Origin: CBCXVS01 sp965178525
Lineage (GTDB): Bacteria > Tectomicrobia > Entotheonellia > Entotheonellales > Entotheonellaceae
Reading direction: 5' to 3'
DNA: 29,587 nucleotides
NCBI GenBank assembly: GCA_965178525.1
Contig: CBCXVS010000057.1
Span: forward strand, 1-29,587
Shown here in pieces: positions 8,496-15,790 of the stretch. The translations under genes and the position numbers were made by a program. Within the stretch, counting starts at the first letter, position 1, and each line of letters opens with the position of its first letter. The notes beneath the pieces were generated by a model. It was not told the origin of the DNA and ran no database searches. It worked only from the letters and a program-made list of their open reading frames with translations.

Positions 8496-8605
8496 CTGTG
8501 TAGCCAGTTTGAAGAGCTTAGCAAACTCACAGGCGGCAGCATGTAGTCCTTTGACCTCATTGGCCAGTTGGTGTAGACCACGCCGTTGGTCTCCATCCAT
8601 TCCAT
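8492..8605 (-). CDS. Possible 37-residue ORF antisense to the ureG 3' end
   Basis: On the minus strand an ATG at 8605 is preceded by AGGAG at an ideal distance (8613-8617) and by a TTGACA box with 17-base spacing to AAGAAT (8655-8683). The frame (start MEWMETNGVVYTNWPMRSKD) ends at a TAG at 8492-8494 inside the last ureG codons. I recognise no family. It could be the surviving 5' end of a gene lost when its downstream part was deleted against ureG, which would also explain the short ureG end, or a chance frame. Confidence 0.3.
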   Translation of the reverse strand: MEWMETNGVVYTNWPMRSKDYMLPPVSLLSSSNWLHS

Positions 8606-8654
8606 ACGTTTTCTCCTGGAAGAGTAGCGTTGACTGACTCGGTATAGCAGCCGC

Positions 8655-8683
8655 ATTCTTTCCGACAGCGATTACCGTGTCAA
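8655..8683 (-). promoter_or_regulatory. Candidate promoter for the minus-strand small ORF
   Basis: TTGACA (8678-8683, minus strand) and AAGAAT (8655-8660) are separated by 17 bases, about 50 bases upstream of the ATG at 8605. The -35 box is perfect and the -10 box is weak. The rest of 8606-8891 holds nothing else that I can recognise apart from the ribosome site of the next gene. Confidence 0.3.
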
Positions 8684-8891
8684 CGTTTCTTCTGCCTTGC
8701 TCTCGACCGAGAGACGAGGTATTTGGCAGGCACGATCATCTTGACTGATGTCCGGTATTCATCAAAAATTGAGCGTCTTGGGACACGGTGCGGAGGCGCT
8801 ATGCCGTTGCCATGACCCATTACCATAGGGGGCCGTCAGAGAGGTGATCAACTGCAATCCGACATCATGAGAACACGAGGAGGTGACTCAC

Positions 8892-9641
8892 ATGGGTCAG
8901 CTCGATGGGAAAGTCGCGTTGGTAACCGGGTCGGGTCGGAATATAGGTCGCGCCACCGTTTTGCAGCTGGCGGCGGAAGGGGCGAACGTGGTGGTCAATG
9001 CCCGCAGCAATCAAGCCGAGGCAGATGCCGTGGCCCAGGAGGCCCGTGCCCTCGGGGTGAAGGCGCTGTCTGCCCTGGCTGATGTGGCCAAGCGAGATCA
9101 AGTCGACCACATGGTATCCAGGACGATGGCCGAATTTGGCCGCATTGACATCCTCATCAACAATGCGGCGATCCGTCCCCATCAACCCTTTACGGAACTG
9201 ACGGTTGAAGACTGGGAAGCGGTTCGGGGCGTTGTCCTGGATGGGGCGCTCTATTGCACTCGAGCCGTCATCAATTCGATGGTGGAAAACCGCTATGGCC
9301 GCATTCTATTCGTCACCGGTGAAGGGGCGTTTGTCGGGGGCGCCCGTCGCGCTCATGTCTCGGCGGCCAAAATGGGATTGGTGGGGTTAGCGCGGAGCTT
9401 GGCCTCGGAGTTTGCCGCCCATAACATTCGGATCAATGTGATCTCTCCAGGCAGTATCGATACCACGCGCGCCAACCCTGAATGGTATCAGGGACGAGCG
9501 CCAACTGCTGCAGGGATTCCTCTACAGCGTCAGGGAAAAATAGAGGAAATTGCCGCCACGTGCCTGTTTCTGGTAAGTGATGATAGCGGTTTCATCACGG
9601 GTCAGACGATCCATGCCAACGGTGGGGTGGCCTACCACTGA
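8892..9641 (+). CDS. SDR-family protein with altered catalytic residues
   Basis: This is a short-chain dehydrogenase/reductase fold protein of 249 residues. The ATG at 8892 has AGGAGG eight bases upstream. The Rossmann cofactor motif is TGSGRNIG (residues about 13-20), the structural motif is NNAAIR (NNAG type), and the C-terminal PGSIDT and GQTIHANGG match classical SDRs. The catalytic region is unusual. In place of the YxxxK tetrad the sequence reads HVSAAK, so the Lys is kept but the Tyr position is Val, with His just before it. The catalytic Ser region (usually ISS) reads FVTGEG. It may use a different proton donor or be a non-catalytic or binding member. It is monocistronic, followed by a terminator; substrate unknown. 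Confidence 0.88.
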   Translation: MGQLDGKVALVTGSGRNIGRATVLQLAAEGANVVVNARSNQAEADAVAQEARALGVKALSALADVAKRDQVDHMVSRTMAEFGRIDILINNAAIRPHQPFTELTVEDWEAVRGVVLDGALYCTRAVINSMVENRYGRILFVTGEGAFVGGARRAHVSAAKMGLVGLARSLASEFAAHNIRINVISPGSIDTTRANPEWYQGRAPTAAGIPLQRQGKIEEIAATCLFLVSDDSGFITGQTIHANGGVAYH

Positions 9642-9660
9642 TCTGTCAGCACATCTAAGC

Positions 9661-9688
9661 CCACCGTCATTTGGCCCGGTGGTCTTTT
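9661..9688 (+). terminator. Rho-independent-type terminator after the SDR gene
   Basis: CCACCG (9661-9666) and CGGTGG (9677-9682) form a 6-bp GC-rich stem with a 10-base loop, followed by TCTTTT. It lies 20 bases after the SDR stop codon. Confidence 0.65.
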
Positions 9689-9852
9689 GGCGTGCGGTCG
9701 CCTTCTGTGAAAAAGGGTCAAGTCTTGCTATTAATGTCCCACGAAATAACTGACTCCGAACAGGCGCACCACTCCCGTTCAGGCTCAAATCTGTCTTAAA
9801 ACGGGTAGAGTCAGCCTGTCTAACACCGCGATGGGACAAGGTCCTTCTAGGG

Positions 9853-11079
9853 CTACGCCACTCGCTCCACTGTCACATGGTAGCCCAGACGCTCAAGAGC
9901 CTTAATAGCCCGCTTGCGCTCGCGCTCCTCCTTCTGCGGCTGAAAGCGATCATACCGACTTTCCTCATAATAGGTCCCGTCTGAGAAAAGGTGGTAAATG
10001 ATCACTAAGATTTTGTGCGCCACCGCCATCGCCGCTTTCTTACCGCCAATTCGGGCCTCAAGACGCCGGAATGTACGCCCCAAAAAGGTTGGCGTTTTGC
10101 GCGCAGCCCAGGCACACTGCACCAAGACGCGACGTAAATAGCGGTTACCCTTCTTCATCTTACCTCGACGTCGTTTACCTGCGCTCTCGTTATTGCCCGG
10201 AGAGACCCCGGCCCACGACGCCAAGCGCGAGGCAGAGCCAAAACGGCTCATGTCCCTTCCGATTTCGGCCATGACGTCACGAGCGGCTTGCTCCTGCACA
10301 CCCGGCCTGCTGATGAGCTGCTCAATCTGAGGTTGCATCGGTTCAACCAGGTCGCCGATGTGCGCCTCAAGCTCTGCAATCTGATGATCGAGCAGATCGA
10401 CCAGGTCCAGAGCACTCTGGATGAGCCAGCCATGATGCTCGGTGAACTGCCCCTGGAGGGCGAGTTCGAGCTGAGCCAACTTGCGTCTCAGCCGCCCTTT
10501 GGCCAGCTCGGCTATCTGGTGCGGATCGCGTTCGCCAGCGATCAAGGCAGCCAGCATCAGACGACCGCTGCGGCCAAAGAGGTCCGACACCACACTGGCG
10601 AGCTTGATGTTGGTATCCTCGAGAATCTTGTAGACGCGGTTTTTGGCTTGGCTCCGGGTCTGCACCAAGCCCACGCGGCTGCGCGTGAGATCGCGTAAAG
10701 CCTGAATCGACGGTGGCGGAATGAAGCTCGGACGGATGAGGCCATGAGCCAACAACTCCGCAATCCACGTGGCATCCGCTTTGTCCGTCTTCTTACCTGG
10801 CCGCCCGCGCATCTCTTGCCGGTTGCCGACCAGGACCTCGACCACCGCCGAGAGCACATGATAAATCGGCTGCCAATAAACTCCGGTGCTCTCCATCGCG
10901 ACGATCGGACAGTCCTCAGCCACGAGCCAATCACTGAACGCGAGGAGGTCGGGGTAAGTCGTGCCGTATTCACGGTGTGTCAGAGTGATCTGGCCCTCCG
11001 GACTGACCCGACGCAAGCACGCGCTCAGTACCGCTTGATGACAATCAATGCCGCAACATACCGGGTGAACCCCTTGCAT
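9853..11079 (-). CDS. IS110-family DEDD transposase/recombinase
   Basis: This 408-residue recombinase belongs to the IS110 family, which inserts DNA guided by a bridge RNA. The start ATG at 11079 follows GGAGGGAG; a longer frame upstream lacks a ribosome site. The N-terminal RuvC-like domain has D12 (CGIDCHQ), E63 (AMESTGVYW) and D99/D102 (KTDKAD), the DEDD set. After a helical linker, the C-terminal Transposase_20 domain contains SRPGVQEQAARDVMAEIG, RFGSASRLASWAGVSPG and ESAGKRRRGKMKKGN, the region that carries the catalytic serine in the family. The gene ends with TAG and looks intact, so the element may be active. Confidence 0.93.
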   Translation of the reverse strand: MQGVHPVCCGIDCHQAVLSACLRRVSPEGQITLTHREYGTTYPDLLAFSDWLVAEDCPIVAMESTGVYWQPIYHVLSAVVEVLVGNRQEMRGRPGKKTDKADATWIAELLAHGLIRPSFIPPPSIQALRDLTRSRVGLVQTRSQAKNRVYKILEDTNIKLASVVSDLFGRSGRLMLAALIAGERDPHQIAELAKGRLRRKLAQLELALQGQFTEHHGWLIQSALDLVDLLDHQIAELEAHIGDLVEPMQPQIEQLISRPGVQEQAARDVMAEIGRDMSRFGSASRLASWAGVSPGNNESAGKRRRGKMKKGNRYLRRVLVQCAWAARKTPTFLGRTFRRLEARIGGKKAAMAVAHKILVIIYHLFSDGTYYEESRYDRFQPQKEERERKRAIKALERLGYHVTVERVA

Positions 11080-11340
11080 GCCGTCTCCCTCCGATCTTGA
11101 ATAGGAGTGCCTGAAGGAGGAGAGAGTGGGGCTCCAGCTTGGGGATGCACTCATCCCACGCGTGATCCAACCGAGTCGACTGATCGGGATGCTGTAAGCC
11201 GGACAGACCACTTTAAGTCCGGGGTCGAGCCCCTACAATCTGAGCCACGTCCTTTGGCCACTGTCCCCTCCGTCTTCTTTATATCAGAGTTGACGTGCAG
11301 GCGTGCCTCATTTCATGAGACGGAGTGGGGAACTTCTGCA
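11080..11340 (-). ncRNA. Candidate IS110 bridge-RNA region
   Basis: In IS110-group elements the noncoding end upstream of the transposase is transcribed as a bridge RNA with target- and donor-binding loops. This stretch has several compact hairpins: GGGATG/CATCCC (11142-11157, 4-base loop), an overlapping alternative GTGGG/CCCAC (11126-11159), GGAC/GTCC (11201-11220) and GGGG/CCCC around 11221-11233. No gene fits here. The hairpins are seen; the bridge-RNA role is inferred from position and family, and the loops were not matched to flanking DNA. Confidence 0.4.
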
Positions 11341-11382
11341 TGAAACTTTATATGGGTAAGCTGACATAGGGAGGCCATTCGT

Positions 11383-12564
11383 GTGGCATCCGTGATGGCG
11401 TACAATCCCTTTGCGGCGGAGGTCAAGGCCGATCCGTATCCTTACTACGATTGGCTGCGGCGCGAACATCCCGTCTATCACCATGAACAGCTGGATTTCT
11501 GGGCGCTCAGCCGCTATGAGGATATCGAAGCGGCGGCACGCCATCCCGAGGTGTTTTCCTCGGCGCAAGGTATTGGACCGGACCGGCAACCCGGTCTGAC
11601 GATGATCGTCAAGGACCCGCCGGAACATACGCGGCTGCGGAAGCTGCTGAGCAAGGCGTTTACGCCACGTATGGTGGAGCAACTGGCTCCGCGTATTCGG
11701 ACGATTGTCGATGAATTGCTCGATGCCGTGATGGCCCAGGGCTCGTTCGACCTGGTACAGGATCTGGCCTATCCGCTGCCCGTGATTGTGATTGCCGAGA
11801 TGCTTGGCGTCGACCCGGAACGCCGCGATGCGTTTAAACGCTGGTCGGATGACGTCGTGCATCTCGTGGCGGCCGGGCAAACCGAACAAAGTCTGGCGCA
11901 GTATATGCAGAGTTGGGAAGCGTTCAAATCGTACTTTGTCGAGATGATTGAAGAGCGCCGACGTACGCCACGGAATGATTTGGTCTCCGCCTTGGTCATG
12001 GCGCAGGAAGAACGCGACGCGCTGACCCTGAGTGAGATCCTCAATGCCTGCCTGTTGCTACTCGTGGCCGGCAATGAGACGACGACCAATCTGATCGGGA
12101 ATGGCGCTCTCGCTCTGTTTGCCCATCCTGATGAAGGGGCGAAACTGCGCCAAAGGCCCGAATTGATTCATGCCATGGTGGAGGAGGTGCTGCGCTACGA
12201 TGCGCCGGTCCAAGGTTTTTTCCGGACGACGACCCGTGACGTGACCATCCGCGGCACAACGATTCCCGCCGATAGTAAAATTGTGCTGCTTTGGGCCTCG
12301 GCGAACCGCGATCCGGACGTATTTCCGGACCCGGATCGGTTCGACATCGAACGCCAGCCGGAACGCCATTTGGCGTTTGGTATTGGGATACACTTTTGCC
12401 TTGGCGCCCCTCTGGCCCGGCTTGAGGCACGGCTTGCCACGGAAGCGCTGCTGCGGCGTATGCAATCCCTTGCGCCCGATACGCAGGGTGTCCTCGAATG
12501 CGTGGACAACCCGCTTTTGCGTGGCTTGAAACGGTATCCGTTCGTGTTTGAACCGGCGTCGTGA
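11383..12564 (+). CDS. Cytochrome P450, soluble bacterial type
   Basis: This 393-residue haem monooxygenase has the size and motifs of soluble class I bacterial P450s that take electrons from ferredoxin. The I-helix is LLVAGNETTTNLIG (the usual AG-D/E-T). The K-helix ExxR is in EEVLRYDAPVQ, and the haem-binding loop is FGIGIHFCLGAPLAR with the Cys ligand. The early NPF...DPYPYYDWLRREHPVY segment and the DPPEHTRLRKLLSKAFTPR C-helix also fit. The GTG at 11383 follows AGGGAGG; an ATG four codons later is an alternative. No redox partner lies nearby. It converges with the SMP-30 gene. Substrate unknown. Confidence 0.93.
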   Translation: MASVMAYNPFAAEVKADPYPYYDWLRREHPVYHHEQLDFWALSRYEDIEAAARHPEVFSSAQGIGPDRQPGLTMIVKDPPEHTRLRKLLSKAFTPRMVEQLAPRIRTIVDELLDAVMAQGSFDLVQDLAYPLPVIVIAEMLGVDPERRDAFKRWSDDVVHLVAAGQTEQSLAQYMQSWEAFKSYFVEMIEERRRTPRNDLVSALVMAQEERDALTLSEILNACLLLLVAGNETTTNLIGNGALALFAHPDEGAKLRQRPELIHAMVEEVLRYDAPVQGFFRTTTRDVTIRGTTIPADSKIVLLWASANRDPDVFPDPDRFDIERQPERHLAFGIGIHFCLGAPLARLEARLATEALLRRMQSLAPDTQGVLECVDNPLLRGLKRYPFVFEPAS

Positions 12565-12597
12565 CGGGTTGTGAGCACGCTTCAGGTCTGGGCGCAT

Positions 12598-13521
12598 TCA
12601 TCGATGCAGATAGTTGAGAGCCAGGCCGGGTCGCGGCCATCGCATCGACACCAGACGACCCGATTCGGAGAGGGTGATGTAGGCGGTACGCAGGTCTCGG
12701 CCACCAAAGCAGATATTCGTCGTGGTGGGGTCGGGCATGGGCACGTGCTCGACGCGGCTGCCGTCCGGGGAGATAACGGTAATGCCGCCGTTGTGCAGAG
12801 TGGCCACGCACACATGTCCCTCACCGTCGACGGCCAGGGAATCGAATTCTTGGTAACCCGGTAGCCCGACGAGAAGGTAGCCACGATTGACGGTTCCCGT
12901 ACGCTCAATGCGTACCTGACCCGGTTCGGTGATGTCCCACCACCACACCCGTCCCGGAATCGTTTCGGCCGCATAGAGTCGAGCGCCATCCGGTGAGAGG
13001 CCGATGCCATTCGGGGTGGCCATGGCCCGGATGACCTCTCGGCACTCGCTGCCATCCGCTTTGGCGTAGCAGATGAAGCCCCGGTCCATGTCACGCCGCC
13101 GGGTCTTGCCGAGATCCGTAAACCAAAACCCGCCGTGCGCATCGAACACCATATCGTTCGGACCGCGGAGCTGATCCTGATCGGAATGCGTATAGAGGGT
13201 CTCGAATGCGCCGGTCTCGAGATTGACCGCCTGAATACTGCCTCCCTGATAACTCTCGTCCTGCAGCCCCGGCACGGCGCTATTCCCTCGCTGGTGCCAG
13301 GCAAATCCGCCGTTGTTGCAGACGTAGCAACGGCCGTCCGGTCCGATCGCCGCACCATTCGGGCCGCCGCCGAGCTGCGCGATGACGGATACGTCGCCGC
13401 TTGGACTCACCCGGCTTAGCATTTGCCGCTCGATCTCCACGAGTACGACCGAGCCGTCGGGCATGGCCACTGGGCCCTCAGGGAACCGCAGGCCGCTCGC
13501 GATTTCAGTAATGTCAATCAT
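12598..13521 (-). CDS. SMP-30/gluconolactonase-family lactonase
   Basis: This six-bladed beta-propeller protein of about 307 residues belongs to the SMP-30/gluconolactonase/LRE family of metal-dependent lactonases and related esterases. Family signatures are FPEGPVAMPDGSV near the N-terminus (metal-ligand Glu), GGGPNGAAIGPDG, RGPNDMVFDAHGGFWFTD (substrate/metal Asn and Asp), TPNGIGLSPDGARLY and EFDSLAVDGEGHV (metal Asp). The start at 13521 (MIDITEIASG) has GGGAGAA upstream; an ATG five codons earlier is in frame. The HD gene lies upstream on the same strand with a gap of about 130 bases. Likely a cytoplasmic catabolic lactonase. Confidence 0.9.
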   Translation of the reverse strand: MIDITEIASGLRFPEGPVAMPDGSVVLVEIERQMLSRVSPSGDVSVIAQLGGGPNGAAIGPDGRCYVCNNGGFAWHQRGNSAVPGLQDESYQGGSIQAVNLETGAFETLYTHSDQDQLRGPNDMVFDAHGGFWFTDLGKTRRRDMDRGFICYAKADGSECREVIRAMATPNGIGLSPDGARLYAAETIPGRVWWWDITEPGQVRIERTGTVNRGYLLVGLPGYQEFDSLAVDGEGHVCVATLHNGGITVISPDGSRVEHVPMPDPTTTNICFGGRDLRTAYITLSESGRLVSMRWPRPGLALNYLHR

Positions 13522-13652
13522 CTTCCGTTCTCCCATGCCTCAACGGGATACCGCAGGTCTGACGTGCGAGGAAAGCGATGTCGACAATGTCGTATAGAGA
13601 CGTACATAGCTTGCATCATAGCGGAGACAGCTAAAATGGACCATTATGTATG

Positions 13653-14528
13653 TTATACCAGTGCCATGGCGTCGAGGATCTCGCGACGCTTTCCTGTACC
13701 GTCCAGGCGATTCTCCACCGCAAAGACATGCGCATAGAGATTGGCAATCCACGGGTGGCCCTCCTGGGTGACCCGCAAATACCGGAGGGCGTCTTGAATA
13801 TACGGGTGTACAGCCTGCCAATAGAAGGTCGGAAAATGATCTCGGAGATCACGCGGGGAGGTGTAGCCCAATGTCGCATTCGTACCGGTTTCTTCGAATT
13901 CATAGAAAAGCGCCGGGAGCTTGAGCAAATGACGCGGGTCGGCAAGCTGGCCAATTAAATCCGCCGCCCGCACGAGCCCAGGATAATCGGCTGTACCCTG
14001 GTGGTCGTCATCGTTGGGGACGGGGAAGCGGGTCCGTTCGATATAGGTCGCAAGCATTTCGGCATCAATGTGGGTGTGCCCTCCGAAGCGTTCCCGGATG
14101 AAGTGTTTGCCACAATCCACATGATAAGGCGTCAAGGACGCATCCGTAGCCGTTTCCGGCAGAGCGACCGTGTGGTCGTCAACGCCAGTGATATAAGAGC
14201 CCTCGCCATCTTCCCGGCAGACGCCGCGGACATAGCCGATATCATGGCATAACAGCGCCAGCACCACATAGAGCCAGTCCTGTGGCGTGACGTCACCCTC
14301 GAGGAGGTGTTTGCCCCAGAGGATGTCCTGTCCGACGAGAGTCACCATGATCGTGTGTTCAACGTTATGATAGAGAGCATCGCTCCCCGCAATGTTTGCC
14401 AGTGCCATGCGGCCGGTTTGGCTCAGGATATCGGGGTATTCTGGCTCGATATTGCCGTATGCTTGCCGGTAAGCTTGTTGTAGTCGGTCGACCAGGGCAT
14501 CAATGAGGTATGCGGTGGGGTTGAACAT
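13653..14528 (-). CDS. HD-domain phosphohydrolase-like protein
   Basis: This 291-residue protein has an HD-type metal phosphohydrolase core: YHNVEHTIMV (first His and a second His), LLCHDIGY (the HD doublet) and a later RAADLIGQLADP Asp. These are the ligands expected of HD/PDEase-like enzymes. The remainder is rich in helices. The ATG at 14528 follows GGGAGG with ideal spacing, favouring it over an ATG five codons upstream. I cannot assign a substrate; cyclic-nucleotide or nucleotide phosphohydrolase activity is possible. It could be co-transcribed with the downstream SMP-30 gene. The 277 bases upstream hold an inverted-repeat cluster. Confidence 0.82.
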   Translation of the reverse strand: MFNPTAYLIDALVDRLQQAYRQAYGNIEPEYPDILSQTGRMALANIAGSDALYHNVEHTIMVTLVGQDILWGKHLLEGDVTPQDWLYVVLALLCHDIGYVRGVCREDGEGSYITGVDDHTVALPETATDASLTPYHVDCGKHFIRERFGGHTHIDAEMLATYIERTRFPVPNDDDHQGTADYPGLVRAADLIGQLADPRHLLKLPALFYEFEETGTNATLGYTSPRDLRDHFPTFYWQAVHPYIQDALRYLRVTQEGHPWIANLYAHVFAVENRLDGTGKRREILDAMALV

Positions 14529-14745
14529 GTCAGGACCTCCCAAAGAGAACGCTACGCGGGATAAATTGAGAAGGGACCATCAGTCCTTTGGGTGCGATTT
14601 TTTATCTCAGCGCCGGGCTGATTCCCGGTGTTGCTTATGATTAGGGCAAAAACTGTGCCAGACCGCATACGCATCGTGCAACATACATATTTTAAAAGAC
14701 TTTTTGATTTCCGTCGGTATCCGGTTGCGTGGTGTTAGCAGCATG

Positions 14746-14791
14746 TTGAGACACGTGGGAGGAGAGACATACTGTCTCACAAGTGTCTCAA
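14746..14791. promoter_or_regulatory. Nested inverted repeat, operator-like (TTGAGACAC...GTGTCTCAA)
   Basis: Perfect 9-bp arms TTGAGACAC (14746-14754) and GTGTCTCAA (14783-14791) enclose a second inverted repeat, GAGAC (14764-14768) and GTCTC (14774-14778). The core GAGAC(A) therefore occurs four times in 46 bases in symmetrical arrangement. It lies between the HD gene and the lipoprotein gene. A third TTGAGACAC lies at 15270-15278 before the N0-domain gene. No T-run follows, so an operator is more likely than a terminator. Confidence 0.5.
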
Positions 14792-14820
14792 ATGTCACAT
14801 CCTTCGCCTGCCGATCATCG

Positions 14821-15084
14821 CTAACGCAGGCGGCCGCCTCCTGGTTGCCGCCGTTCAAACCCCTGTCGCATCTCCTTTAACAGCCGCTCTGACCAGTCGC
14901 CAGGCGCGTCTTGAGGGGGTTGATGACATGTGTTGTCGATCATCACGCCGCCACTGGCTGCGCACTGCTCCTTGGCAAGCTGTTGCTCGCGAATCGACGG
15001 ACATCCCCAGAGACTCAGGACAAGGCATAGTCCAAGGACTGCCAACATGCTCCTGACATGCCTGGACATCATGAGCTTTGTCAT
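14821..15084 (-). CDS. Small putative lipoprotein
   Basis: From the ATG at 15084 the product is 87 residues with a type II signal peptide: MTKLMMSRHVRSMLAVLGLC, then LVLSLWGC with the lipobox ending at Cys28. The mature part is short and hydrophilic (CPSIREQQLAKEQC, SGGVMIDNTC), with two further Cys and a Gln/Arg-rich tail. The start is uncertain because ribosome sites are poor; an ATG 12 codons later has AGGAG but too close. No family is recognised. It is divergent from the N0-domain gene with about 217 bases between. Confidence 0.55.
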   Translation of the reverse strand: MTKLMMSRHVRSMLAVLGLCLVLSLWGCPSIREQQLAKEQCAASGGVMIDNTCHQPPQDAPGDWSERLLKEMRQGFERRQPGGGRLR

Positions 15085-15269
15085 ATTTCCGGGCAAAAAA
15101 TATGGCAACCATGTTATACAGAAGTTTCGCATGTGATGTCTTCTCTCCTCACGTCTCTCCGTACGTAGATGGGGGAAGCTGAAGCTCGGGTATTTTGCCT
15201 CAATCCCGGCTCTCCCACCAGAGGGCGAACCGATTTGGAATACGGGTTGTAATTTCTCTGTTCTGAAGA

Positions 15270-15278
15270 TTGAGACAC
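15270..15278 (+). promoter_or_regulatory. Third TTGAGACAC motif upstream of the N0-domain gene
   Basis: A perfect copy of the 9-base arm of the 14746-14791 inverted repeat, here single, lies 24 bases before the GTG start of the next gene. It could be a half-site for the same regulator. Confidence 0.35.
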
Positions 15279-15301
15279 GGTGTTATGCATAGGGAGTTGT
15301 G

Positions 15302-15691
15302 GTGTACATCATGCGGTTACGTACCTGGACAACATCACCTGCATCGGTCGTGCGGCTGGGATGGCTGGTCGCGGTGGGGCTGAGCGGCACCCTACTCGCC
15401 TCTCACGTTGTGGCAACGGATGATCAGATCCTGCTGAACTTCAGAGATGTCGACATCACACAGCTGGTCATCTTCATGAGCGATCTCACGGGCAAAACGT
15501 TTCTGGTCGACCATACCGTCCGCGGCACGATTACGCTCGTGGCCCCCCAACCCATGAGTCGTGATGACGTATACCAGGTGTTCCTCGCCGCACTCCACAG
15601 CCGAGGGTTCGCTGCCGTTTCTCAAGGCGCTATTGTCAAAATTCTTCCGGCCCGAAAAGCCAGATCGAGCCCAATCCCATACCGCGATTAG
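15302..15691 (+). CDS. Stand-alone secretin N0-domain protein (GspD-like, truncated)
   Basis: A signal-peptide-like hydrophobic segment (RLGWLVAVGLSGTLLASHVVA) is followed by one N0 domain of type II secretion secretins: ILLNFRDVDITQLVIFMSDL, TGKTFLVDHTVRGTITLVAP and DDVYQVFLAALHSRGFAAV. It ends after ARKARSSPIP, exactly where GspD continues to its N1 domain. No N1-N3 or secretin barrel is found in any downstream frame, and no gsp gene is near. It is either the 5' relic of a gspD gene or an independent periplasmic adaptor. The GTG at 15302 follows AGGGAG; the ATG at 15311 is an alternative. Confidence 0.72.
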   Translation: MYIMRLRTWTTSPASVVRLGWLVAVGLSGTLLASHVVATDDQILLNFRDVDITQLVIFMSDLTGKTFLVDHTVRGTITLVAPQPMSRDDVYQVFLAALHSRGFAAVSQGAIVKILPARKARSSPIPYRD

Positions 15692-15790
15692 GGACCCATC
15701 TCGGCGGGTTCTTGCGTCTGCTGCCGCTTAATCGTATGATGCGTGACATTACAAAGCCAGTCAGCCACATCATACTGTTGGGCCGACACG

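Larger units (their letters stand above)
9853..11340 (-). mobile_element. IS110-family insertion sequence (boundaries approximate)
   Basis: The transposase gene (9853-11079) and the structured noncoding DNA upstream of it (11080 to about 11340) form one IS110-type element between the SDR and P450 genes. As expected for the family, there are no terminal inverted repeats or clear target duplications, so the exact ends cannot be set from one copy. The left end probably lies between the terminator at 9688 and the transposase stop. The right end must be before the P450 ribosome site near 11370. Confidence 0.65.

Noticed and set aside
9853..11079. An IS1111-type layout with the bridge RNA downstream of the transposase
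   Set aside because: The downstream 160 bases show little structure and no subterminal inverted repeats; the structured DNA is upstream.
11383..13521. P450 and SMP-30 lactonase as a natural-product cluster
   Set aside because: The genes are convergent, there is no core biosynthetic enzyme, and the second P450 is unrelated and distant.
14610..14632. CCGGG/CCCGG stem next to a T-run as a terminator
   Set aside because: The T-run lies on the wrong side of the stem for either strand that carries an upstream gene.
14607..14858. A minus-strand frame of 83 residues upstream of the HD gene
   Set aside because: It overlaps the lipoprotein end and the inverted-repeat cluster, has no ribosome site and no family likeness.
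15180..15260. A riboswitch before the N0-domain gene (GGGCGAACC-like segment)
   Set aside because: Compared by eye with the c-di-GMP-I and similar consensus; the conserved core positions do not match.
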